DNA from: a virus
Length of the DNA: 64,000 nucleotides
Direction: 5' to 3' (one strand)
Virus record (IMG/VR): IMGVR_UViG_3300038465_000158
Span: 1-64,000 of that record
Part shown: positions 1-7,290 of the stretch, piece after piece
How positions within the stretch are numbered: position 1 is the stretch's first letter
Layout of the letters: every line of letters starts with the position of its first letter
The notes under the pieces: generated by a model
Seen by the model: the letters and a program-made list of their open reading frames with translations, nothing else
The model's database searches: none
What the model was told of the DNA's origin: nothing
Position numbers and translations under genes: made by a program

Positions 1-1
1 C

Positions 2-133
2 GTGGAGGCGTATCTACAACAGGAACTACGCCGACTTCACTCAGCGATTGAATCGCGCGGCCCCCTAAGTGACGAACCGCGAGAAAAAGAAAATCACGAT
101 GGCGCGGCACCCGTACTAGGAGGCGACAAATGA
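2..133 (+). CDS. C-terminal end of a linker-containing small protein (partial)
   Basis: The gene runs in from before the window. The 43 visible residues are open to a TGA that overlaps the next ATG. They contain a GPLSD linker and end in GAAPVLGG. The same ending, also at DNA level, closes the next gene at 1027-1059, so this is probably a paralogue or a gene that received the same 3' block. The function is unknown. Confidence 0.6.
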   Translation: MEAYLQQELRRLHSAIESRGPLSDEPREKENHDGAAPVLGGDK

Positions 134-1059
134 GCGCGTGTAAGCGTTGTGGTGCAACGAGGCTTTCAGAACAGCACTGTCGCGTGTGCAACTGGCCCGA
201 CGAGCCTTTCGCCACCCGCGCTGTGTCACCCGTACCGCCGGCAGCGCCGAACGTTCCAGAAGATGTGAGCGTTGATGCTTGGCGCGAGGACACGGCGAAG
301 AATGCGCTGATTGAGTGCGGCTGGCACGGAACGTGGTGGGCTGAAAAGACCGTGACGTTGCTTCGTGAAGCCGGAGTGTTTGACGCTGACGCCGCATCCC
401 TCCGCGCTCGCCCCCAAGAGCCGGGACTTTCAAAAGAGTGGCTCGAAAGTTTGGTTGATGGTCCGAAATCGTGCATCGACTACGCGGATTATCGGGACAC
501 CCCAGGTGCATACTCATTCGCCAAGGCGGGTAATTTCTGTGATGACTGCGGGAGGTTCTGCACCGAGAAGTATTTGAGCGCGGAACACAAATGCCAGCGG
601 TGCCAGCGCATTGACGAGCCTTGTGAGTTCATGCCAGAGCCGCGAGGGGCGTTTGGGATTGCTCAAGGGTGGTGTCGAACGCACGATGTCGGGTGGATTT
701 GGTGCGAGCACGCGAAAACCGTTTCCGCGCCTCCCGTTGCACCGAGCGTGCGAGAGTGCCCGACGAATCACACGTGTATGGACAATTATGACGAAGAGGG
801 AGAATTAACAAAGATTCTGTGGTCCGATGACGCTATCGGCTATGAGTTCTGCCCCGACTGCGGAACGAATCTTTCAGCACCTTCCGGCCCCCTAAGTGAC
901 CCCGAAGGAGAAATTGCGAAAGAGCACCGTCGTTCATTGGCGCACATCGAAGCCGAGAAAGACCCCGAGCGGCATCTGCGGTGGGTCAACTACGCCGATG
1001 GTCTTCAATTCGCTCTTGACGTTTTGGGCGCGGCACCCGTACTAGGAGGCGAAGAATGA
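130..1059 (+). CDS. Multi-zinc-ribbon, linker-rich phage protein
   Basis: 309 residues, function unrecognised. Three separate Cys clusters are visible: CKRC...CRVC near the N-terminus, CDDC...CQRC near residue 140, and CPDC near residue 245. They are joined by Pro/Ala linkers (SPVPPAAP, SAPPVAPS, SGPLSDPEG) that recur in neighbouring genes. The protein therefore looks like a string of small zinc-binding modules. The start ATG has GGAGG 11 nt upstream and overlaps the previous stop. The stop overlaps the next ATG, which suggests a translationally coupled operon. Confidence 0.7.
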   Translation: MSACKRCGATRLSEQHCRVCNWPDEPFATRAVSPVPPAAPNVPEDVSVDAWREDTAKNALIECGWHGTWWAEKTVTLLREAGVFDADAASLRARPQEPGLSKEWLESLVDGPKSCIDYADYRDTPGAYSFAKAGNFCDDCGRFCTEKYLSAEHKCQRCQRIDEPCEFMPEPRGAFGIAQGWCRTHDVGWIWCEHAKTVSAPPVAPSVRECPTNHTCMDNYDEEGELTKILWSDDAIGYEFCPDCGTNLSAPSGPLSDPEGEIAKEHRRSLAHIEAEKDPERHLRWVNYADGLQFALDVLGAAPVLGGEE

Positions 1060-1262
1060 GCGACAAGTGGAAGAGAATAGCGGACGTTCTCGCTGGGAGA
1101 TTGATGTATCACGATTTCTGCGATCACAATCCACCCGAGGAGGACTGTCCGTTCTGCGATGACGAGGCGGCGATGAAGATATATCGCAAGGCCGGTGGGA
1201 ATGTGGGGCTTCCAGCCGCTCAGGGCAAGATGGTTGGGATAAGAGAATTGAAATTCCCATGA
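1056..1262 (+). CDS. Small Cys/His-rich protein
   Basis: 68 residues. The segment HDFCDHNPPEEDCPFC can form a compact zinc site, followed by a short basic tail. ATGA overlaps couple it to the genes on both sides. It matches no family I can name. The arrangement suggests it belongs to the same accessory operon of zinc-binding proteins. Confidence 0.65.
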   Translation: MSDKWKRIADVLAGRLMYHDFCDHNPPEEDCPFCDDEAAMKIYRKAGGNVGLPAAQGKMVGIRELKFP

Positions 1263-1807
1263 CCCCCGATTCCCCCGCTGTGTCACCCGTACCGCCGACA
1301 GCGGAACAGAATCGCGGCGATATGTTTCACAGGCCATATGACAATCAAGGAGAAATGATGGACTCAACGTATCTTGTTCGCGAACTGGTGAGCCTGAAAG
1401 AATCAGGTCCGGGGCACAGCGACCCTCACGAAGAGACACCCCAAGCGTGGCGTGACGGAGTGATGGCCGCAATTGAAGTCGTTCGCGAATCTCTTTCCGC
1501 GCCTCCCGTTGCACCGACCCCCGAACCGGCGATCGACCTCATCTTTCGCTGCTCGTCGTGTGGTGTCGTAGCGCCCGGACTTTTGACGATCGCCCCTTCC
1601 GGTCCCCTGAGTGGGGAAGCACGAGAACTGGCCCCGACCTTCTCAAGGGAAGGGCTGGACGCGCTGATTGTTGAGTGGTTCCCAGTGGCCGACAGCACGC
1701 TCTCGCTGAAAGGATGGGCCATGCGAGCCTCCGCACTCCGCGACTCCATCCTCCAGTCAGCCGAGCCGACGCCCGCGCCCAACATAGAAGGGACCAACAA
1801 TGAGTGA
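1259..1807 (+). CDS. Linker-rich protein with one zinc-ribbon half
   Basis: 182 residues. It begins directly with a SPVPPTAE linker, then has a helical domain (residues ~25-80), a SAPPVAP linker, the segment FRCSSCGVVAPGL and a C-terminal helical domain. The gene at 3174-3620 carries the closely related FRCAKCGTVAPGI followed by a similar C-terminal helical domain, so the two are mosaic relatives. It overlaps both neighbours. Function unknown. Confidence 0.65.
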   Translation: MTPDSPAVSPVPPTAEQNRGDMFHRPYDNQGEMMDSTYLVRELVSLKESGPGHSDPHEETPQAWRDGVMAAIEVVRESLSAPPVAPTPEPAIDLIFRCSSCGVVAPGLLTIAPSGPLSGEARELAPTFSREGLDALIVEWFPVADSTLSLKGWAMRASALRDSILQSAEPTPAPNIEGTNNE

Positions 1808-2372
1808 AGTTCAAAAGTTCCGCAAGAAGCCGGTAGTGATTGAGGCGGTTCAGTTCGTTGACAGCAAGGAGGGCGTGGCCGATGTGCTGCGGTTTTGTAA
1901 AGACGCGCAAATGAACCAGTTCGAGCGCCTCACGGGCTTGACGATAATGATAAAGACGCTCGAAGGTCAGCACATAGCGAGCGTGGGTGACTGGATAATC
2001 AAAGGCGTCCAAGGCGAATTCTATCCCTGTAAGCCGGACATCTTTGAGCAAACGTACGAGCCTGCCACCCCCGATGTATCACCCGTACCGCCGACAGCGG
2101 AAAAAGGAGAAAATGAAATGTTGACAGTTAGCGCCGTGTGCATGTGTGCGAAGTGCGAAAGTTCAGGTCGCTACGGCCGTTACCGGATGGTCGGTCATTG
2201 CACGAACTGCGGCCAGACCGATATTCTGATGTTGTTCCGTTCGGGCGATGAGGCGCACAATCGCGATTGCCCGACATGCGGTAGTCGGGGTCACGGTACC
2301 TTTGGCGGCGTTCACCCCGACAGGCTCGCCACGCCAGACGAAATCCCAGCAGCAGAACCGAACCCGACATGA
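1800..2372 (+). CDS. KFRKKPVVIEA-family phage protein fused to a zinc-ribbon domain
   Basis: 190 residues. The N-terminal half (1-85) starts with KFRKKPVVIEAVQF and ends with GDWIIKGVQGEFYPCKPDIF, the hallmarks of a widespread phage and prophage family of unknown function. A SPVPPTAE linker follows, then a Cys-rich domain with CMCAKC, CTNC and CPTC clusters. An in-frame ATG at 2118 has AAGGAG 8 nt upstream, so the zinc domain could also be made alone. The segment 1989-2099 is repeated exactly at 3809-3919. Confidence 0.75.
   Translation: MSEVQKFRKKPVVIEAVQFVDSKEGVADVLRFCKDAQMNQFERLTGLTIMIKTLEGQHIASVGDWIIKGVQGEFYPCKPDIFEQTYEPATPDVSPVPPTAEKGENEMLTVSAVCMCAKCESSGRYGRYRMVGHCTNCGQTDILMLFRSGDEAHNRDCPTCGSRGHGTFGGVHPDRLATPDEIPAAEPNPT
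1989..2099 (+). repeat. Exact 111-bp direct repeat, copy 1
   Basis: Identical base for base to 3809-3919. It encodes the end of the KFRKKP-family domain plus the SPVPPTA linker. Different coding sequence follows each copy. Confidence 0.95.
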
Positions 2373-2418
2373 ACAAAAACGAAACTGCCGCCTCTCTAGC
2401 CGAGCAAAAGGAGCCGAA

Positions 2419-3177
2419 ATGACGAGACTTTACAAATGGATGCTGCCGGACAATCGAACGGCGGTGCAGAACAAAATCTGGCCCGTCAAAGTTGGTGAGT
2501 GGACGGCTAGAGAGACACCGGTTCTCTGCCAATCAGGCTGGCACGGGATGAAAGAAAAGCACGTTCTAAGTCATCTTCCTTCACAAATCGGCGCGTCACT
2601 GTGGGTCGTGGAAACCAGGGGCGCGATTCTCCACGGGGACGACAAGTTCTGCGCCCCGCAGATGAAGCTCGCCTACAAAATCGGAACGACCACCGAGCGG
2701 AACTTGCGACTTTTCGCGGCTGACTGCGCCGAGGACGTGCTGCCGATTTTCTGGAGGGTCCGACCCGATGACGACCGACCCAAGCACGCCATTGAAGTCG
2801 CCCGGCGTTACGCCAACGGCGCGGCCACCGAACAAGAACGGGCTGCTGCGGGGGCTGCTGCGTGGGATGCTGCGTGGGCTGCTGCGAGGGATGCTGCGGG
2901 GGATGCTGCGGGGGATGCTGCGGGGGATGCTGCGGGGGCTGCTGCGGGGGCTGCTGCGTGGGATGCTGCGAGGGCTGCTGCGAGGGATGCTGCGTGGGAT
3001 GCTGCGAGGGCTGCTGCGAGGGATGATGCGTGGGATGCTGCGAGGGCTGCTGCGAGGGATGCTGCGAGGGCTGCTGCGAGGGCTGCTGCGTGGGATGCTG
3101 CGTGGGATGCTGCGAGGGCTGCTGCGAGGGAGTTGTACAGCAACTGGCTCGTGGTTCGGATCGAGAGCGACCGATGA
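2419..3177 (+). CDS. Phage protein with long Ala-rich (A/D)AA(W/R/G) repeat tail
   Basis: 252 residues. The ATG at 2419 has AAAGGAG 5 nt upstream. Residues 1-135 form a globular domain (SGWHG, LFAADCAEDVLP, DDRPKHAIEVARRYANG), a recognisable phage and bacterial family of unknown function. Residues ~140-238 are about 24 four-residue units such as DAAW, AAAR and DAAG, encoded by a 12-bp DNA array. The protein ends in a short non-repetitive tail. The repeat should form a long alanine-rich helix. The stop overlaps the next ATG. Confidence 0.75.
   Translation: MTRLYKWMLPDNRTAVQNKIWPVKVGEWTARETPVLCQSGWHGMKEKHVLSHLPSQIGASLWVVETRGAILHGDDKFCAPQMKLAYKIGTTTERNLRLFAADCAEDVLPIFWRVRPDDDRPKHAIEVARRYANGAATEQERAAAGAAAWDAAWAAARDAAGDAAGDAAGDAAGAAAGAAAWDAARAAARDAAWDAARAAARDDAWDAARAAARDAARAAARAAAWDAAWDAARAAARELYSNWLVVRIESDR
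2842..3131 (+). repeat. 12-bp tandem array inside a gene
   Basis: About 24 copies of G(C/A)TGCTGCG(T/A/G)GG run head to tail. The unit equals four codons, so copy-number change keeps the frame. All three + frames and several - frames stay open through the array, which creates long spurious ORFs. Confidence 0.95.
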
Positions 3178-3620
3178 CTGAAAACCCTCCAGCCTCTCTA
3201 GCCGAGGGGGGCGAACAAGATTTGATTTCACGAAAAGCGGCGATTGAGGCCATGAAAAAATGCGAGCGCGTGGCATACGGTCGAGATAACGAACTCTGGC
3301 GTAATGCAGCAAACATTATATCCGCGTTGCCTCTCGCCGCCCCTTCACGAGCCCCCGAACCACTTTCAGTTACTTTCAGGTGCGCCAAGTGCGGCACCGT
3401 AGCGCCGGGAATAATCAGCGTGGCCCCGAGCGCCCCTACAGGGCTAACGAGGGCAAAGATTGAAGAATTGGCGCGGGCCGTCGTTGTGCGATGGCAGTTC
3501 GCATCTACTGAGCCGAACATGGGCAACTGCACGTCATTCGATGAGGGGTTGAAAGTCGGAACGATGATGTTGACCGACGCGATTCTTGCCGCCGTACCGC
3601 TACGAGAGGAGAGCAAATGA
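3174..3620 (+). CDS. Linker-type protein with FRCAKCG zinc half-site
   Basis: 148 residues, starting at the ATG that overlaps the previous stop. The sequence upstream in this frame is only repeat read-through. It has an N-terminal helical segment (LISRKAAIEAMKK), an APSRAPEP linker, FRCAKCGTVAPGI, and a C-terminal helical domain like that of the gene at 1259-1807. Function unknown. Its C-terminus overlaps the next ATG. Confidence 0.65.
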   Translation: MTENPPASLAEGGEQDLISRKAAIEAMKKCERVAYGRDNELWRNAANIISALPLAAPSRAPEPLSVTFRCAKCGTVAPGIISVAPSAPTGLTRAKIEELARAVVVRWQFASTEPNMGNCTSFDEGLKVGTMMLTDAILAAVPLREESK

Positions 3621-4576
3621 GCGACGTTCAAAAGTTCCGCAAGAAGCCGGTAGTGATTGAGGCGATGAAACTCACCCGTGAGAACTACATCGACGTGTAC
3701 CTGTGGATGAGTACATCGTGGGAGGAGCGCAGCGTCTCTCAACTTGTGGATGGAACAGTTGAAATCTATATACGCACGCTTGAAGGAAACATGACGGCAC
3801 GCCAGGGCGACTGGATAATCAAAGGCGTCCAAGGCGAATTCTATCCCTGTAAGCCGGACATCTTTGAGCAAACGTACGAGCCTGCCACCCCCGATGTATC
3901 ACCCGTACCGCCGACAGCGCAGCCGAATTACAAAACTCCGGCGTGGCTCGTTGCTCGAAAGAATGAGATGGACGCGAAGGGCCGACAAGACGACGGGAGC
4001 GTGTGCCCCGAGTCAATGAACGGTGAACACTGCGGCCACTTCTACTACGACTGGGCACCAAAGGACGGAGAGCACCCGAATCACACTGGCCCTCACTGTT
4101 GTTATTGCGACCGTGACCGTGTTTCCGCGCCTCCCGTTGCACCGAGCGAACCTTCGATTTACAGCCACGATGAGAACGCGCTCCCCGACAATGAACTTCC
4201 GGGGATGTGGGAACACGCTGACTACGAAGGTGGACGACTGACGGCGGAAGAATTGCGAGAGTTACACGATTCGGGAAGAATTCCTGAACGAAGACTTCTG
4301 TCTCCGGCACCGAGCGTGGGGGAACTGGAATGGCGTGAAATCGAATGCGAAGAATATGAGCGGCGTCTAAACGGCCACGCTTTCAGGGTGTTCTCATCCT
4401 GCACCGACCCAGACGGCGTGTATGGTCAACGTGGCGTCTACACGGAATGGGGAATCGAAGGCGACGATGACTCGACGCTGAAAAGCGAACTTCTGTATGA
4501 CGAGAATCGACTCCCCACCAAATGCACTCACTGGCAGCGCATCCTTTCGGGGGATGCGGAGGAGGGGGAGCGGTGA
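3617..4576 (+). CDS. Second KFRKKPVVIEA-family protein, extended by linkers and extra domains
   Basis: 319 residues. Residues 1-100 repeat the family seen at 1800-2372: nearly identical first 16 residues, a divergent middle, then an exact 111-bp match. The rest differs. After the SPVPPTA linker there is a Cys/His-rich stretch (CPESMNGEHCGHFYYD...HCCYCDRD), a SAPPVAPS linker, and an acidic C-terminal domain. Conserved ends with a changed core fit modular exchange. Function unknown. Confidence 0.75.
   Translation: MSDVQKFRKKPVVIEAMKLTRENYIDVYLWMSTSWEERSVSQLVDGTVEIYIRTLEGNMTARQGDWIIKGVQGEFYPCKPDIFEQTYEPATPDVSPVPPTAQPNYKTPAWLVARKNEMDAKGRQDDGSVCPESMNGEHCGHFYYDWAPKDGEHPNHTGPHCCYCDRDRVSAPPVAPSEPSIYSHDENALPDNELPGMWEHADYEGGRLTAEELRELHDSGRIPERRLLSPAPSVGELEWREIECEEYERRLNGHAFRVFSSCTDPDGVYGQRGVYTEWGIEGDDDSTLKSELLYDENRLPTKCTHWQRILSGDAEEGER
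3809..3919 (+). repeat. Exact 111-bp direct repeat, copy 2
   Basis: Identical to 1989-2099. See that entry for what it encodes. Confidence 0.95.
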
Positions 4577-4965
4577 GCAACCAGAATCGAGATTGGAAGC
4601 GCGAGGCCGAACTTTACAAGGGGATGCGACCTGTAGAGAATGTTGACGAAGCAGCCAGTGTCATCAGAGGACTCGCCCCCATCGTGGCTCACGCAGTCAT
4701 GGACAAAGATTTAGAGCGTGCGGAGTTCTATTTCGGCGTGCTATTCGATGCTGCTGAGCGACTAAAGGGATTTCTGAAACTCTCAACACTTCGGGCAGCA
4801 CAACCGCTGACACGCGAAGGGATTGACGTAATTCTCGACAATCTTTTCGAGCCAGAAGGTGACGACGGCGACTACAAGCCGGAGATACGAGCAGCAGCGA
4901 GAATGGGCGCAGAATGGCTCCGTGACGCTCTTTTGGATTCTCTGGCAGACAAGGAAGCAACGTGA
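4573..4965 (+). CDS. Hypothetical helical protein
   Basis: 130 residues from a GTG that follows GGAGGGGGAG and overlaps the previous TGA. An ATG 51 nt upstream is in frame but adds a Gly-rich tail read from the previous gene. The content is mostly helical and acidic (LERAEFYFGVLFDAAERLKGF). No family is recognised. Confidence 0.65.
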   Translation: MSNQNRDWKREAELYKGMRPVENVDEAASVIRGLAPIVAHAVMDKDLERAEFYFGVLFDAAERLKGFLKLSTLRAAQPLTREGIDVILDNLFEPEGDDGDYKPEIRAAARMGAEWLRDALLDSLADKEAT

Positions 4966-5237
4966 GAGATTTTCGAGAACTTCTGTGTGAGTCGGCAGTT
5001 CGACAACGCAACTGGGGCAAAGAGGCGCGAATGGTGCTGGCCGTCCGGTTGGAAGTGGCGCGGGGAAAGCGAGTCGCGGTTGTGTGCGCCGACAAGCAAC
5101 AACGCGGAGCAATGCGGAAAAAGTACCCCGACATTGCCAAATGCTTCATCGTTCCTAAGCCCTCGAAGTCACGAATCAACTGGATTGTGGACGACCCATT
5201 ATTTCGTTCTCTGGCAGACAAGGGGAACAATGAGTAA
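4962..5237 (+). CDS. Hypothetical small basic protein
   Basis: 91 residues, GTG start overlapping the previous stop. The middle (RLEVARGKRVAVVCADKQQRGAMRKKYPDIAKCFIVPKP) reads like a beta-alpha-beta unit. That resembles a small Rossmann-like fragment seen in phage proteins, but this is weak evidence. It overlaps the next ATG by 8 nt. Confidence 0.6.
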   Translation: MRDFRELLCESAVRQRNWGKEARMVLAVRLEVARGKRVAVVCADKQQRGAMRKKYPDIAKCFIVPKPSKSRINWIVDDPLFRSLADKGNNE

Positions 5238-5469
5238 ATGCATCCCTGCGCGGGAAGTTTGCATTACATTGAAACATAAGACGTCTGGAAAACGACGTTT
5301 ATGTTCAGTCATCGTGCCGCATTATTGGACGAAAAGCCAACTCCTAAAGTATTGTCGACAAGAACATCCAAACGAGACAGTCGTCATTGAAGTTTGGATG
5401 TCGACTAGCAAAGCAGAAAATAGATGGGAGACACGACTGTGGCTAGTCAACCCAAAAGAACTCGTGTGA
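5230..5469 (+). CDS. Hypothetical small protein
   Basis: 79 residues. The ATG at 5230 follows AGGGG and overlaps the upstream stop. The sequence is basic with beta-strand character. No recognisable domain. Confidence 0.55.
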   Translation: MSKCIPAREVCITLKHKTSGKRRLCSVIVPHYWTKSQLLKYCRQEHPNETVVIEVWMSTSKAENRWETRLWLVNPKELV

Positions 5470-5660
5470 TCACTCTCCTTCGCGCACACGGCAGTCAATG
5501 GGGACCTGGCAAGGTTCATCGCTATCGCGAGACAGTCGAGTTCGGCGACGTTCCATTCTGTACGAATAAACCAATTCATTGCGAGCGAATCAAAGGCACG
5601 AAGAAAGATGTTACGTGCAAAAAGTGCAAAAAGAGTTTGCACGTGAGTGTACAAAGATGA
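5439..5660 (+). CDS. Small CxxC zinc-binding protein
   Basis: 73 residues if started at the GTG at 5439, which has GGGAG 8 nt upstream. An ATG at 5424 is the alternative. The C-terminal half CTNKPIHC...CKKCKK offers a four-Cys zinc site. It is the last gene of the left cluster, and the promoter for the tRNA region begins inside its 3' end. Confidence 0.6.
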   Translation: MASQPKRTRVITLLRAHGSQWGPGKVHRYRETVEFGDVPFCTNKPIHCERIKGTKKDVTCKKCKKSLHVSVQR

Positions 5661-5666
5661 TATAGT
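5637..5666 (+). promoter_or_regulatory. Promoter for the tRNA region
   Basis: TTGCAC (5637-5642), an 18-bp spacer, then TGA-TATAGT (5661-5666), which is an extended -10. The spacer holds ACAAAGATG, the element shared with other promoters in the window. Confidence 0.6.
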
Positions 5667-5700
5667 AACTCTGGGTGGTGCCCATAGCCTGACAATCCCT

Positions 5701-5738
5701 GAATAGAGGGGATGACGGCCTCGAATAGAGGGGATGAC
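5701..5738 (+). repeat. Two 16-bp direct repeats upstream of tRNA-Asp
   Basis: GAATAGAGGGGATGAC occurs at 5701-5716 and 5723-5738, a 22-bp period. A short GCCAG/CTGGC hairpin (5740-5756) follows. No ORF covers them. They lie in the presumed tRNA transcript leader. Confidence 0.8.
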
Positions 5739-5762
5739 AGCCAGGAAAAGTCTGGCGCTTTA

Positions 5763-5835
5763 GGCCTCGTAGTTCAGCGGTTAGAACGCCAGCTTGTCAA
5801 GTTGGTAGTCGGGAGTTCAAATCTCCCCGAGGTCG
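5763..5835 (+). tRNA. tRNA-Asp (GTC)
   Basis: It folds as a full cloverleaf. Acceptor GGCCTCG/CGAGGTC has one G-U pair. D stem is GTTC/GAAC. Anticodon stem CCAGC/GTTGG carries loop TTGTCAA. T arm is GGGAG-TTCAAAT-CTCCC. The anticodon GTC reads Asp codons. CCA is not encoded. Confidence 0.93.
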
Positions 5836-5935
5836 CGAAGTGCAGCAAGTCGTTTGAGACTCATAGATAGAAGTTGACGACTTCGTCGATAGTGAGTAAG
5901 GGCGAAAGCGTAGGTTTAGTCACCTGTACTTCGGT
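5836..5935 (+). other. Spacer between the two tRNA genes
   Basis: No ORF and no third tRNA are visible. An inverted pair AAGTCGT/ACGACTT (near 5850 and 5877) could form a weak long-loop hairpin. Confidence 0.4.
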
Positions 5936-6013
5936 TGTTTTGTAATGCTCAGTTGGCACGAGCAGCCTGGAGGTACACCAGGTGGTTCGAGGGTTCGAAT
6001 CCCTCCAGAGCAA
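5936..6013 (+). tRNA. tRNA-like gene with non-canonical anticodon loop (nominally GTA, Tyr)
   Basis: The T arm GAGGG-TTCGAAT-CCCTC is perfect. The acceptor TGTTTTG/CAGAGCA pairs fully with G-U wobbles, and pairing even extends two bases outward. The D stem is TGCTC/GAGCA. The anticodon stem CCTGG/CCAGG encloses AGGTACA. That loop has G, not T, at position 33 and C at 37, so the nominal GTA anticodon is doubtful. It is either a degenerate tRNA, a tRNA mimic, or folded differently. Confidence 0.5.
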
Positions 6014-6030
6014 CGATGAAAGGACAGGAA

Positions 6031-6411
6031 ATGGAAAGCATTATCAGGACAATCGGACAATTCCATGAGGCGCTTAAGCCTCTGGATGAGAACGTCACAC
6101 TCTACTTCGAGGATGAAAGTTCAGTCGGCGACATCATCTCATGGCGAGGTGTCTACGCAGAGGCAACTCTCGACCACGGCATTACGAGGTCGCCAGTCAC
6201 TGTCAGAGACATGCGCGAGCAAATCGACAATCTCATGAACGGGTGCACTCTCACTGGCTACAAAGGTGGCGAGTTCATGATGCGAGCACATACCAACATC
6301 TGGGCAGACGAATACGGTCGATGCGACTACATCGCCATCAAGGGACTCTCAATCGATGAGGAGAATGGCCGAGTCATTGTCCACAGAATCAAATTGGGAA
6401 ATTCGATATGA
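6031..6411 (+). CDS. Conserved-looking phage hypothetical protein
   Basis: 126 residues. The ATG at 6031 has AAAGGA 5 nt upstream. An earlier in-frame ATG at 6016 abuts the tRNA 3' end and lacks a ribosome site. The segment GYKGGEFMMRAHTNIWADEYGRC resembles small phage proteins of unknown function. Its stop overlaps the next ATG. Confidence 0.65.
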   Translation: MESIIRTIGQFHEALKPLDENVTLYFEDESSVGDIISWRGVYAEATLDHGITRSPVTVRDMREQIDNLMNGCTLTGYKGGEFMMRAHTNIWADEYGRCDYIAIKGLSIDEENGRVIVHRIKLGNSI

Positions 6412-7013
6412 GTGACATTTTCGACTACGTCACTATTAGAGAGAATCTCGACGGGTCAATATCGATTGTCCCAAAGACGGCTGTGGAAATGGTGAATGAC
6501 CTGCAGTCACGAAGTGAATACGTTCAAGCGCATGCCGCAGAAGCAGAGGAACGCCAACGACAATCTCGACAGGAGATGCTCAGCTTGAAAGGCAAATCTC
6601 CAGACGAAACAGCAGAAGAGATAGCAATTCGTGAACGTATGTTTGCCGCTGACCCTGCTGCTCGAGCAGCATACGAACGAGGACAGCAAGCAGAGCGTGA
6701 ACGACTCGAGGCCATCCAACAAAAAGCACTTGAGTCGCTTCGCACATTCGGAGAGTTTCGTGATGAGGGACTTCTCTGGCTCATCAACACTTCTGTGTTT
6801 CATCCTCGAGGATTCGCTATCGCGTTCGTCTACGATGATGACGACACTGAATTCAAGAATCCGACTGGATGGCGTCTCGTAGGCGACGGCAGCGAACCTT
6901 GGTGGTACAACGAAGGCGAAGATGTCGACGAGATTTTCAACAAAGCAACCGCATTTTTCAATCGAGCAACACAACCAAAGAAAGAGAAGGCAGAAGATGG
7001 CAAAGACAGTTGA
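6408..7013 (+). CDS. Phage hypothetical protein with coiled coil and HPRGFA motif
   Basis: 201 residues. Residues ~35-115 are a charged coiled coil (many Glu/Arg/Gln). Residues ~120-165 contain LLWLINTSVFHPRGFAIAF and GDGSEPWWY, a pattern found in a phage family of unknown function. The C-terminus is Lys/Glu-rich. ATGA overlap with the gene before. Confidence 0.65.
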   Translation: MSDIFDYVTIRENLDGSISIVPKTAVEMVNDLQSRSEYVQAHAAEAEERQRQSRQEMLSLKGKSPDETAEEIAIRERMFAADPAARAAYERGQQAERERLEAIQQKALESLRTFGEFRDEGLLWLINTSVFHPRGFAIAFVYDDDDTEFKNPTGWRLVGDGSEPWWYNEGEDVDEIFNKATAFFNRATQPKKEKAEDGKDS

Positions 7014-7287
7014 ATTGAAGAGAGACCCAGTCGCCACTGACGCGAAGAACGTCGTTCTGGGAGACCGGTACACGGACAGTGTCACGGACATCAGTGGAGT
7101 GGCGATTATCGTCTACATTCACCTCACTGGATGCGACCAGGTTTGTCTCAGTTACGTCGCAAAGGACGAGCAGAAGTACATCACGGTCGACGCGACTCGA
7201 CTCAAGGAACTTCAGCTTCCTGACGACAAGCCAGCTCGACGCGGCGCAGGCGGTCCAGGCGAAATGCCGATGCGAGTTCCTCAGTAA
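6997..7287 (+). CDS. Small conserved phage protein (LGDRYxDxVT family)
   Basis: 96 residues. The ATG at 6997 follows AGAAGG. The core LGDRYTDSVTDISGVAIIV...YIHLTGCDQVCLSY fits a common small phage family that begins with a GDkvrD..tgf.G pattern and has a central GC motif. The role is unknown. The tail is Gly/Pro-rich. It overlaps the previous gene by 17 nt. Confidence 0.7.
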   Translation: MAKTVELKRDPVATDAKNVVLGDRYTDSVTDISGVAIIVYIHLTGCDQVCLSYVAKDEQKYITVDATRLKELQLPDDKPARRGAGGPGEMPMRVPQ

Positions 7288-7290
7288 GTC

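Larger units (their letters stand above)
223..3919 (+). repeat. Dispersed SPVPP-linker DNA repeat (4 copies)
   Basis: A 24-bp block encoding SPVPP(A/T)A occurs at 223-246, 1280-1303, 2076-2099 and 3896-3919, with one or two base differences between copies. It always reads in the same frame and separates unlike coding modules. It looks like a recombination or copying seam. Confidence 0.9.
721..4147 (+). repeat. Dispersed SAPPVAP-linker DNA repeat (3 copies)
   Basis: A block of about 26 bp encoding SAPPVAP occurs at 721-747, 1494-1519 and 4121-4147, nearly identical, in three different genes. A third short block (GGCCCCCTAAGTGAC and variants, encoding GPLS) occurs near 57-71, 886-900 and 1600-1613. 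Confidence 0.9.

Noticed and set aside
2842-3131. Possible CRISPR array
   Set aside because: The 12-bp units are contiguous with no spacers and are in frame within a gene.
2768-3181. + strand ORF with MLRGLLRG repeats
   Set aside because: It is the array read in another frame, with no ribosome site and no non-repeat domain.
2507-3871. 454-residue ORF on the minus strand
   Set aside because: It is opened by the 12-bp GC-rich array and reads Ser/Gln/His-Pro low complexity there. The + strand genes fit start sites, overlaps and families.
5935-6030. Longer N-terminus for the gene at 6031
   Set aside because: It would be read through the tRNA-like gene. The AAAGGA site marks ATG 6031.
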